Source of the DNA: Paenibacillus sp. FSL M7-0420
Lineage (GTDB): Bacteria; Bacillota; Bacilli; Paenibacillales; Paenibacillaceae
NCBI RefSeq assembly: GCF_038002345.1
Contig: NZ_JBBOCJ010000001.1
Location: forward strand, 6,820,001-6,884,000
Direction of reading: 5' to 3'
Length of the DNA stretch: 64,000 nt
Positions 35,815-43,718 of this stretch are shown in pieces (the stretch's first letter is position 1; each line of letters starts with the position of its first letter). A model generated the notes under the pieces. It searched no databases, had not been told where the DNA came from, and saw nothing but the letters and a program-made list of their open reading frames with translations. The position numbers were made by a program, and so were the translations under genes.

Positions 35815-38800
35815 ATGAGAACATTTGATTATAGTCTGCTGGCCAAAAGAGTGCTCGCCCTGCTATGCATCGGCCTGCTCACCGCAGTGGCGCTGGTTCC
35901 CCTGCTTGGCTCCTCGTCTGCCTGCTACAGCCCACGGTCAGGATGGGCCGATTTGTCCTCCTGCACTTTCGATAATACTGCCGTCTACCCGCTTGGAGGG
36001 GAATGGGAATTCTATTGGCAGGAGCTGCTGGAACCGCAGCATTCCTTATCCCGGACCGCAGAGGCACCGGCCTATATGTCCGTGCCCGGCGCTTGGGGCC
36101 GGGGATCAGAGGCTACCAGCTCCTCCCGCTACGGATATGCGACCTACCGACTGCTGGTTCAGCTGCCGCCAGGGGTCCCCGCCTTCGCCCTCAAGGTTAG
36201 CAATATCCGCAATGCCAGCGAGGTATATGTAAATGGCGAGCGGCTGGGCGGAAGCGGGACACCAGGGGAATCCCGGGAGACCACCAAGCCGCGCAATCAT
36301 CCGTATTCCCTGATTTTTCAGAGCAAGTCTAACCTGGCGGAGATTCTGATACATACATCCAATTTCACATATTCAAACGGAGGCATTGCGGAGCCTATCC
36401 GGATCGGTACTCCTGCTGCTATAGCTGCCATCGACCAGCGGAACCGGACCTATGATATATTGCTGGTAGCGGGCTTTTCTTTTATCGGCCTGTACTTATT
36501 CGGTCAGGGCTTCCAGCGCAAAGAGGACAAGTCTTCATTCCAGCTGGCCGTCTACTGTTTCATGATTGCCCTCTATATGCTGACGCACAGCGAGAAGCTG
36601 CTCTTCGAGTACCTCCCATCCCTGTCGTATGAAGGATTCAGCAAGCTGCAGGCGGTGTCAGGTGTAGTCGGGTTCTATTGCGTGTCCAGCTATACCTATT
36701 CCCTGTTTCCTGCTCTGTATTCCCGGCTCTTCAAGCGGATCTGCTTCGTGTATGCCTTGAGCTTCTGCACCATTGTACTGTTCACCACGCTGCCTGTATA
36801 TTCGCGGATTACAGGGGTGCTGCTGACCTTCAGCTTCATCTCTGTCTGCTATACCTTCTACGTCATGGTCAAGGCCGCCTGGCGGAGAGAGACCGGTTCT
36901 AACTATCTGCTGATCGGTGTGATTGCTGCAGTCATGTTCACCTTATCCTTAGTGAGCAATCTGTTCTTCGGGACTGAACTCTATGCCGTTCCGCCGGTAT
37001 CCGGTCCGATCTTCATTCTTGCCGAGGGGCTGTTCCTGTCTGCGCGCCATGCCCATGCATATCAGACCATTAAGCAGCTATCCCAGCTGCTTGAGCGCAA
37101 GGACAGGGATAAGGACGAGTTCCTGCTGAAGACCTCCGCCGAGCTGCGTACGCCGCTGAATGCCATCATTAACGTGGCGTTATCCATGCATGAGGGAGCG
37201 GGAGGACCGCTAAGCCCGTCTCAGCGGGAGGATATGCGGCTGATTCTCGGTACCGGCAGAAGGCTGGCCTTCATGGTCAGAGACATTCTCGACTATGAAC
37301 AGATCAAGCGCCAGCGCATCACCCTGCAATGGGGGACTGTCGATATCCAGGGGGTAGCGGCCATTGTCATCGAGGTCTTCCAGTTCCTGAACAAGAAGGG
37401 CAGCATCCGCATCAAAAATCATATTCCGCCGGGCCAATTCCTGGTCCAGGCAGATGAGCAGCGGCTGATGCAGATTCTCTATACCCTGCTGGATAATGCG
37501 CTGAAATTCACGGACCGCGGCAGCGTGATGATTGAGGCCGCCTGGCAGGAGGAGTTCCTCTCCGTTGCCGTCACCGATACCGGAAAGGGCATTCCCGAGG
37601 ATCAGCTGGAGTACCTCTTCCGCGACTATGAGCAGCTCAGCGAGGCCGATTCATTGGAGACTGGAGGTCTCGGACTAAGTCTTGCAATCAGCCGCAAGCT
37701 GGTAGAACTGCATGGCGGGAGCATCTCCGTCTCTTCCCGGGTTGGCCGGGGCAGTACATTCACTTTCACGCTTCCGGGCAACGAGGCGGAAGCCGCCGCT
37801 GCTGCCCAAGCCGGAGAACAGGCGCTCTTAAGACAAGCGTATACCCAGCCGGAAATGCTGGATGACCTCTGGAAATACCGGTCGGCTGATCCGCCGCAAT
37901 CCAGCGGGCAAGCTGCTCCCTATGCGCCGCGTATCCTGATCGTAGATGACGATTATGCCAACCTGAAGGCACTGACTAACCTGCTGTCGCTGGAGAATTA
38001 CAGCATCGCAAGCCGCAGCAGCGGCAAGGAAGCGCTGGCACTGCTGGCCGGTGACCGGAATTTCGATCTCTGCATTATTGATGTCATGATGCCGGAGATG
38101 TCCGGGCTGGAGTTGTGCAGGATCATCCGCCAGACCTACACCCCGCTGGACCTGCCGATCCTGATGGCTACGGCCGGGCAGCAGCTTCACTTCAACGAGG
38201 CGGCCTTCCGGGCCGGAGCCAATGATTTCATCCATAAGCCTTATATCTGGAGTGATCTTAAGGGACGGGTCAACACGCTGGTTCAGCTAAGGCGGTCTGT
38301 CTCCGAGCGGCTCAGCTCAGAGATCGCCATGCTGCGTGCGCAGATCAAACCGCATTTTCTCTACAACGCGATTAATACAATCATCTGGATGAGTACGCGT
38401 GACACCGAGAAGACACAGCAGCTGTTATACGATCTGAGCCATTTCCTGCGCGGCAGCTTCGACTTCAGCAACCAGGAGACCGCCATTCCGTTCGAGAAGG
38501 AGCTGGAGCTGATCGAAGCCTATCTGTCGCTGGAGCAGGCCCGGTTCGGGAAGCGGCTGAAGGCCGAATATCATATTGAGGTTAGTGAATTCCCGCTGCC
38601 GCCGCTGATTGTGCAGCCCATTGTAGAGAATGCTGTTCGTCACGGACTGATGGAGAAAATTGACGGAGGAACAGTGATCATCTCCACCCGGCAGGAGGGC
38701 GGTGATATCCTGATCACCGTCTCGGACAACGGGAAGGGAATGAGCGATGAACAGCTATCCTCGTGGATGAAGGACGACTACCGATCTTCGCATGGCGAAG

Positions 38801-38934
38801 GCACCGGAATCGGCCTGCGGAACATTAACCGCCGGCTGCTCACACAGTTCGGGCGTCCGCTGATTCTTACCCGGGGAGCCAGCGGAGGTATAGATGTACT
38901 GATAACAATCCCATGGAAGGAGGAGGTCTCCTGA
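35815..38934 (+). CDS. 7TM hybrid histidine kinase with degenerate first kinase core
   Basis: 1039 residues; a weak GGAG lies 13 bases before the ATG. TM helix at about 15-35; extracytoplasmic 7TMR-DISM extracellular domain at about 60-210 (EWEFYWQELL, ASEVYVNGERLGGSG); seven TM helices at about 220-410; HisKA-like region at about 430-500; HATPase at about 540-660 (LLDNALKFTD, GGLGLSLA); receiver at about 705-820 (IIDVMMPEMSG); then a LytS/YesM-type kinase with QIKPHFLYNAI (His near 845) and HATPase (IVENAVRHG). In the first core the expected histidine is alanine: KTSAELRTPLNAI (residue 442). The second core looks functional. The response regulator gene follows 2 bases later. Confidence 0.88.
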   Translation: MRTFDYSLLAKRVLALLCIGLLTAVALVPLLGSSSACYSPRSGWADLSSCTFDNTAVYPLGGEWEFYWQELLEPQHSLSRTAEAPAYMSVPGAWGRGSEATSSSRYGYATYRLLVQLPPGVPAFALKVSNIRNASEVYVNGERLGGSGTPGESRETTKPRNHPYSLIFQSKSNLAEILIHTSNFTYSNGGIAEPIRIGTPAAIAAIDQRNRTYDILLVAGFSFIGLYLFGQGFQRKEDKSSFQLAVYCFMIALYMLTHSEKLLFEYLPSLSYEGFSKLQAVSGVVGFYCVSSYTYSLFPALYSRLFKRICFVYALSFCTIVLFTTLPVYSRITGVLLTFSFISVCYTFYVMVKAAWRRETGSNYLLIGVIAAVMFTLSLVSNLFFGTELYAVPPVSGPIFILAEGLFLSARHAHAYQTIKQLSQLLERKDRDKDEFLLKTSAELRTPLNAIINVALSMHEGAGGPLSPSQREDMRLILGTGRRLAFMVRDILDYEQIKRQRITLQWGTVDIQGVAAIVIEVFQFLNKKGSIRIKNHIPPGQFLVQADEQRLMQILYTLLDNALKFTDRGSVMIEAAWQEEFLSVAVTDTGKGIPEDQLEYLFRDYEQLSEADSLETGGLGLSLAISRKLVELHGGSISVSSRVGRGSTFTFTLPGNEAEAAAAAQAGEQALLRQAYTQPEMLDDLWKYRSADPPQSSGQAAPYAPRILIVDDDYANLKALTNLLSLENYSIASRSSGKEALALLAGDRNFDLCIIDVMMPEMSGLELCRIIRQTYTPLDLPILMATAGQQLHFNEAAFRAGANDFIHKPYIWSDLKGRVNTLVQLRRSVSERLSSEIAMLRAQIKPHFLYNAINTIIWMSTRDTEKTQQLLYDLSHFLRGSFDFSNQETAIPFEKELELIEAYLSLEQARFGKRLKAEYHIEVSEFPLPPLIVQPIVENAVRHGLMEKIDGGTVIISTRQEGGDILITVSDNGKGMSDEQLSSWMKDDYRSSHGEGTGIGLRNINRRLLTQFGRPLILTRGASGGIDVLITIPWKEEVS

Positions 38935-38936
38935 GT

Positions 38937-40064
38937 ATGAGCATCTCTGTAATGGTAATTGATGACGAATGGCCGGCACTGGATCAGATGAAGCGGCTGC
39001 TGCTCCAGTGTGAAGGAGTATCCTCTGTCCTGACATACGATAACCCGCGCGAAGCCCTCGCTGCTGCTTCCGAACTGAAGCCGGATGTTCTATTCCTGGA
39101 CATCCAGATGCCGGAGCTGTCCGGCCTCACTTTTGCCGAGAAGCTGTTGCCAGTATCTCCGGACACAGACATCGTATTCGTAACCGCCTACCGGAATTAT
39201 GCTGTCGAAGCCTTCGACTTGTCTGCGATGGATTATCTGCTGAAGCCCGTTGATCCTTCGCGGCTGCTGAAGACCTGGAACAAGCTGCTCAGCAAGCGTC
39301 AAGCGCCGGCGGCTGCCGGGGCTGCCGGAGCAACTGGAGCAGCCGGCAGGACAACTGCGTTCCGGCTCCTGGGGGATTATGAGCTAACCAGCCCTCAGGG
39401 CTTAGTGAAGTGGAGAACACATAAGGCCCAGGAATTATTTGCGTATCTGTGGATTCACAGGCAGGGCAGTGTCAGCGTCATTCTGAATGATGTGTTTCCA
39501 CAGTGGAATTACGAGAAGGGCAAGCAATATCTGCACACTACGGTCTACCAGATCCGCACCACCTTGAAGAAAGCCGCGCTGGAGGACAAGATTGAGCTGA
39601 CCTTCGGCAGGGAGAATTACAGGCTGGAATCAAGGGGAATCGAGGGCGACATTGAGAAATTTCAGGAAGCTGCCACCCTTGCGCTGCAAAGCAGCCAGCT
39701 GGAGGGTATGCAGCAGGCCGCCGCCCTGTACACCGGTGACCTGCTTCAGTCGCTGGACAGCCTCTGGGTATATTCCGCCCGTGACAAATACCGCCGGCTG
39801 TACCTCAAGCTGCTGGAGCAGCTTACCCAGGGATTGGTGCAGGCTGCACGGCCACACGAGGCCGAAGATTACGCCGTGCGCCTGACGGAGCTGGAGCCGC
39901 TGGAGGAGAGCTACGCCCTGCGGCTGATTGCGATCTATTACGAAACCGCCAAACCCCTGCGCGCCCAGCGTAAATTCACCCAGTTCAGTGAATCCTACAT
40001 CGCAGAGACCGGCGACGCCTTGCCGGACTGGTTCGTGGACGAATACCGGCGGCTGGGGAGATAG
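38937..40064 (+). CDS. Response regulator, receiver plus SARP/BTAD-like domain
   Basis: 375 residues; ATG at 38937, 2 bases after the kinase stop, with GGAGGAGG upstream inside the kinase gene. Residues 1-120 form a receiver (VMVIDDEWPALDQM; phosphorylatable aspartate in VLFLDIQMPELSG near residue 55; lysine in LLKPVDPS). After an alanine/glycine-rich linker (about 122-140) comes a winged-helix region resembling SARP/OmpR (KQYLHTTVYQIRTTLKKAAL) and a BTAD-like helical repeat region (residues 235-375). It is the obvious partner of the hybrid kinase and likely a DNA-binding transcription factor. Target genes are not identifiable. Confidence 0.87.
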   Translation: MSISVMVIDDEWPALDQMKRLLLQCEGVSSVLTYDNPREALAAASELKPDVLFLDIQMPELSGLTFAEKLLPVSPDTDIVFVTAYRNYAVEAFDLSAMDYLLKPVDPSRLLKTWNKLLSKRQAPAAAGAAGATGAAGRTTAFRLLGDYELTSPQGLVKWRTHKAQELFAYLWIHRQGSVSVILNDVFPQWNYEKGKQYLHTTVYQIRTTLKKAALEDKIELTFGRENYRLESRGIEGDIEKFQEAATLALQSSQLEGMQQAAALYTGDLLQSLDSLWVYSARDKYRRLYLKLLEQLTQGLVQAARPHEAEDYAVRLTELEPLEESYALRLIAIYYETAKPLRAQRKFTQFSESYIAETGDALPDWFVDEYRRLGR

Positions 40065-40139
40065 CGTCGAAATTCTATCGTTACTCCATAATATCCTTTG
40101 AGAGACCGAGAAATATTTCTTATCGTATGCTTTGGAAAC

Positions 40140-40353
40140 TATATAAATTGAACTAATGTTTTTATGTTTTGGAATTAGCTGTGACTCCAGAGAAGTTTTG
40201 GACTTCCGGCCGCTGTTGTCTACAGATTTCATGATTTTATACCGTTTTTAACGGTTGAAATCCGTAGACAAAGGCGGTCGCTACCGCTCCTCCAGTTCCA
40301 AAATTCCCCTCCGACACTTTTCCTTTAACTTAAATTTTCAGTTCATCTATATA
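40140..40353. repeat. Long imperfect inverted repeat (MITE-like)
   Basis: The 214-bp region folds on itself. The left arm from TATATAAATTGAACT (40140) and the right arm ending AGTTCATCTATATA (40353) pair imperfectly over roughly 90-100 bases each. The inner pairing is strongest: TGTCTAC-A/G-GATTTCA matches TGAAATC-C-GTAGACA, and GTTTTGGAC matches GTTCCAAAA. It has no coding content and no transposase. Confidence 0.6.
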
Positions 40354-40358
40354 ACAGT

Positions 40359-40405
40359 AAAAGGACGACAATCATTCGAACTTAGCGAATGATTGTCGTC
40401 CTTTC
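40359..40405. terminator. 19-bp perfect hairpin, bidirectional terminator
   Basis: AAAGGACGACAATCATTCG (40360-40378) pairs perfectly with its complement at 40386-40404, with short T-runs on both sides. It lies between the response-regulator gene (plus strand) and the minus-strand decayed gene/WG-repeat unit. Confidence 0.7.
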
Positions 40406-40427
40406 AGAATACTTTTATACACTTGTA

Positions 40428-40800
40428 TTATTTAAATGATAATTGGTATTCGATAGATGTATGGCCTTTGAAATCCTCTTCAAATAACTTATAGTCAATC
40501 CCATAATATTATTTTTCACAAAATTTAAAAGGAATCCTTGAATCGCCCAAATTTCAGTTTCATACCCTTGATGGTCGTATTAGCTTTTCATAGTATCCCC
40601 AAAATTTCTCATTATTCTGTTTAGCAATAGCCTCTCCTGCACTTGCCTTCTTCCACTTTTTACATGCGGGACATTTAAAGTCTGCAAACTCAGTCGAATT
40701 ACTATTTGTACATAACGATAAGCACTAAAAATATTACAAGAATAGCAAATACCGATATAGTCGCATATAAAGACTTGCTTCGAAAATTAATTTTGTTCAT
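40428..40800 (-). pseudogene. Decayed small gene with frameshifts
   Basis: Minus-strand ATG at 40800 (GAGGA 11 bases upstream) encodes a short lysine-rich start and a membrane helix (LYATISVFAILVIFLVLIVM), then stops after 32 codons. In the next frame the coding continues: TEFADFKCPACKKWKKASAG and QNNEKFWGYYEKLIRPSR, then, after further frame changes, TEIWAIQGFLLNF and FEEDFKGHTSIEYQLSFK, ending in a stop at 40428. Joined, it would be about 120 residues: a membrane-anchored protein with a C-P-x-C zinc-ribbon-like knuckle. It is AT-rich like the WG-repeat gene just upstream and probably was co-transcribed with it. I recognise no family. Confidence 0.45.
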
Positions 40801-40833
40801 ATTTTGGCTTTTTCCTCATTACTCTTTCCTCTG

Positions 40834-42207
40834 TTAAGGTTGGCTTCTTCTCCACACAATCTGACCATTTTTATTAATGTATACTTCTCCATCAACACTA
40901 TATGCGTAAGAAAGCCCCTTAGAAAAGCGTCCAGCCCAGTCAAGCGTTGGTTGAATAACCCAAGCCCCTGTTTTATTAATGAATCCGGTCTTCCCTCCCG
41001 ATTCGGCAACTGCAAGTCCTTCATGAAAGTCACTCGCTGCATCAAATTGGTTAGGAATAAGTAGTTTTCCTTTGTTATCTATATAACCTGATTTTCCATT
41101 TATTTTAACCGCCGCCAAGCCTTCCGAAAAAGAGTGAACCTCCTCATACTTAGCAGGAATCTCTAATTTTCCTCTCTTATTAATAAAGCCATAGTTAGCT
41201 CCTGCTTTAACAGCTGCCAATCCCTCTGAAAAAGAATCCCCATTTTTATAACTTGAATTGAACAAAAACTTCCCTTTCTTATCAATATAATGGGAAATTC
41301 CATTTATTGTAACCAGAGCAGCGCCTTCAGAAAAATCCTCAGCGCTGTTATATTGGGCTTTTATTACTATTTGCCCGGAAGAATTAATGTATCCATATCC
41401 ACTTCCCACTTGGACAGCAGCCAATCCTTCGGAGAAATTATTAGCTTTTTTGAATTGCGGTTTAATAAGACTAGTTCCTGTAATATCCATATAACCATAG
41501 TTAGATACAGCAAAATCAGTTGCAGTTTTAAGCGTTCTATACGCTGCAAGTCCTTCTGAAAATTCCTTGGCATCATAATAATTTCCCTTAGGTATTACTT
41601 TATTTCCTTGTTGATTGATGAATCCGTCAAATTTAGCATTTGAATAAACAATGGCTAGCCCTTCATTAAAAGCATAGGCATCTGTAAATTTCGTTTGATA
41701 ATCAATAACCACTTTGCCTTCTGCATCAATATAGCCAAATTTCCCTCCGCGTGATACCGGAAAAAGATTTTGCTTAGAGTATAATGAAACAATCTGAGAG
41801 TCCCCGTACCACTTCACTTCGAGTCCGCTGGCTTCCCCAATGAAACGAAGTGGTACAAACGTTGCCCCATCAATTATCTGTGGAGATACTTGAAGTATAG
41901 TTGGAGTATCATTTATCCAAGCCGTATTTTGATTAATTACTAATTTAATAGTAGTGCCTGTCTTCTGACCAGAAATTGTTTTGCTTGCTGAGTCGTAACT
42001 AACATTAAAACCTAATTTTTCAAATATCCCTTTAAATGGAACCAATACCGTGTTGTTCTTCATAATTGGGGAGTGCTTTTCTTGAATGGGATTTCCATAC
42101 AATATCACTCTAATTCCATTTTTCGCAAAAGCAGACTCTTTACTGACCATCGCAATTAAGAATATAACAAGGAAAAATGAGAACAGCACTTTTATTGATT
42201 TGCTCAT
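40834..42207 (-). CDS. Secreted WG-repeat protein with copper-amine-oxidase-N-like domain
   Basis: 457 residues; GGAG lies 12 bases before the ATG. Signal peptide at residues 1-28 (KVLFSFFLVIFLIAMV, cleavage near AFA-KN). Residues 30-145 resemble the copper-amine-oxidase N-terminal (stalk) domain common in Paenibacillus: VPFKGIFEKLGFNVSYD and GATFVPLRFIGEASG. From about 155 to 455 there are eight or nine WG-type repeats of about 37 residues (KFGYIDAEGKVVID, NYGFINKRGKLEIP, KSGYIDNKGKLLIP), forming a predicted beta-rich solenoid. Function unknown; probably surface exposed. Codons and base composition are clearly more AT-rich than the neighbouring genes, suggesting acquisition. Confidence 0.82.
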   Translation of the reverse strand: MSKSIKVLFSFFLVIFLIAMVSKESAFAKNGIRVILYGNPIQEKHSPIMKNNTVLVPFKGIFEKLGFNVSYDSASKTISGQKTGTTIKLVINQNTAWINDTPTILQVSPQIIDGATFVPLRFIGEASGLEVKWYGDSQIVSLYSKQNLFPVSRGGKFGYIDAEGKVVIDYQTKFTDAYAFNEGLAIVYSNAKFDGFINQQGNKVIPKGNYYDAKEFSEGLAAYRTLKTATDFAVSNYGYMDITGTSLIKPQFKKANNFSEGLAAVQVGSGYGYINSSGQIVIKAQYNSAEDFSEGAALVTINGISHYIDKKGKFLFNSSYKNGDSFSEGLAAVKAGANYGFINKRGKLEIPAKYEEVHSFSEGLAAVKINGKSGYIDNKGKLLIPNQFDAASDFHEGLAVAESGGKTGFINKTGAWVIQPTLDWAGRFSKGLSYAYSVDGEVYINKNGQIVWRRSQP

Positions 42208-42568
42208 ATCTTACAATTCAGCTCCTTTGGTTTTTATTTCATCGAAGAATCTAAGTGATATTACCACCCCCTAACAATCTAAGGAATTGGCTATATTATC
42301 AATTAATTCCCAGTTAAAGAAATTATAACATTGTTGCTAGAATCACGTGCTACGGTAGCATCATTCTGGTCTGAACGACATACTTTCTGCCGCCAATACC
42401 ATCTGGTACATCTGCTCCAGTTTTGCGCATGGAAAAAAACACTCGATATTTTACGCCATGGTTCGACGTTTATCAGTGTTTTATCAGTGACAATTGTTAC
42501 CATTGTTCATATACAAAGATCATTCGTGCATAGGGATGCATCATTATGATGGCAATGGGGGATGTAAC

Positions 42569-43243
42569 ATGAATAAAAGGAATAGATTCAAGCGGGCAAT
42601 CAGAGGGATGAAGGTACTGCCGCTTATGATGTCCATGATTCGTGAGGCTGCAGTGGATAACACCGCTCCTGCGATGTCTGTTGAGGTGACCACTGACAAA
42701 GAGGCCTATAATCCGGGGGATGAAGTTACCGTGCTGGTGCATTTAAAAGACTTCGCGCCAAATGACCGTGGCTACAGCTATCTTAACTTCATTATCCAAT
42801 ATGACAGCCAGGTATTTGATAACCTTGAATATACACAGCATTCGGTCTATGCGGAAGGAAATTATACGGCTGGAAGCGAGGTCGATGACCTGTTCCAGTT
42901 CAATTTCCAGAGTCCCGTGGATGGCAGTATCTATCTCGGAAAAAATACAAGTATGCGCGGCATTGATATTCAGGTTGAAGCGGGCAGCGGACAGCAGACG
43001 ATTCCGGCGGTAGACCAGACGCTGGTCACGTTCAAGCTGCGGGTCAAAGCACTTACGCTCGCCTCCTCCTCAATGATCAGCCTGGCCAATGAATTCACCA
43101 GAATCCGCACCTCTGAAGCCGCAAATAGCATCTATCTCTACTCGCCCGATGTCACAGCGAACTCCCCGGCAAGGATCGAAATTACCCAATCTTCGTCCGT
43201 CTCCGTCTTCTCTGCACTGGAGTCTGTTAACCGTCTTACGTAG
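42569..43243 (+). CDS. Cohesin-like domain protein, no signal peptide
   Basis: 224 residues; ATG at 42569 with GGGGGATG just upstream. The N-terminus is basic (MNKRNRFKRAIRGMK) followed by a short hydrophobic stretch that is not a convincing signal peptide. Residues 45-200 read as a cohesin/carbohydrate-binding beta-sandwich: VTTDKEAYNPGDEVTVLVHL, LNFIIQYDSQVFDNLEY and QTLVTFKLRVKAL. The C-terminus (about 200-224) is short and serine-rich, with no dockerin, SLH or sortase motif, so it may be a fragment of a longer surface protein. Neighbours are unrelated. Function unknown. Confidence 0.6.
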   Translation: MNKRNRFKRAIRGMKVLPLMMSMIREAAVDNTAPAMSVEVTTDKEAYNPGDEVTVLVHLKDFAPNDRGYSYLNFIIQYDSQVFDNLEYTQHSVYAEGNYTAGSEVDDLFQFNFQSPVDGSIYLGKNTSMRGIDIQVEAGSGQQTIPAVDQTLVTFKLRVKALTLASSSMISLANEFTRIRTSEAANSIYLYSPDVTANSPARIEITQSSSVSVFSALESVNRLT

Positions 43244-43373
43244 CAGTGAATCCTACAGTTGCGGCAGCTCCATCCACATACATATCCCTTACACAATTAG
43301 CTGCCGTCTAGATTTCTTGTACTATGGTGAATATACATAGGATACAGCATTAGCCATGAGGAGCATGAGATTG

Positions 43374-43400
43374 TATTCGGTTTTCCGCATACATTATGAA
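43374..43400. repeat. Single CGGTTTTTCG-type repeat
   Basis: TGTATTCGGTTTTCCGCATA followed by CATTATG matches the array unit at 56729-57271 with one T missing. Confidence 0.5.
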
Positions 43401-43423
43401 CTCTTACTCTCCTCAACATAAAT

Positions 43424-43468
43424 AAAAGACCAAGCCAACGTCAGAGACGTTTGGAGCTTGATCTCCGT
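43424..43468 (-). terminator. Intrinsic terminator of the preT operon
   Basis: On the minus strand AAGCTCCAAACGT pairs with ACGTTGGCTT around a short loop, then GGTCTTTTATTT. It lies just after the 79-residue gene. Confidence 0.65.
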
Positions 43469-43477
43469 TGTTCCGGT

Positions 43478-43717
43478 TTACGTCTGGGCTTCAATCGACT
43501 CCACGGGTCTGGTTCGGCCAACAAGCAGCGTCGTCACATGCTTGCGCGCGTCTGCTGTGAGCAGCAGCAGCTCCACCGGTCCGCCGGCCGGCTCCCTGCG
43601 GATGAAGGTAACCCTGGCACCGTCCAGATCCTCATAGATTCCGGCAACGTTATAGCCCAGCCCGACAAGATTGTCGATTTCCTGCCGTTCCCGGTCGAAC
43701 TCTGCAAATGCTGACAT
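43478..43717 (-). CDS. 79-residue protein co-transcribed with hydA, unknown
   Basis: Starts with ATG at 43717, one base after the hydA stop; GGAGTGG in the hydA end serves as ribosome binding site. The N-terminal half (AFAEFDRERQEIDNLVGLG) is helical and acidic, the rest an alpha/beta mix (YNVAGIYEDLDGARVTFIRR, ADARKHVTTLLVGR). No recognised domain and no membrane segment. Its position at the end of the preT-preA-hydA operon suggests a role in pyrimidine breakdown, as a regulator or small partner, but it is far too short to be the missing carbamoyl hydrolase. Confidence 0.6.
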   Translation of the reverse strand: MSAFAEFDRERQEIDNLVGLGYNVAGIYEDLDGARVTFIRREPAGGPVELLLLTADARKHVTTLLVGRTRPVESIEAQT

Positions 43718-43718
43718 C

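Noticed and set aside
42303..42503. Short minus-strand open frame upstream of the cohesin-like gene
   Set aside because: It has no ribosome binding site and no recognisable family; a few residues look protein-like (DATVARDSSNNVIISLTGN), so a decayed fragment is possible, but the evidence is too thin. The 42208-42568 gap holds nothing else I can name.
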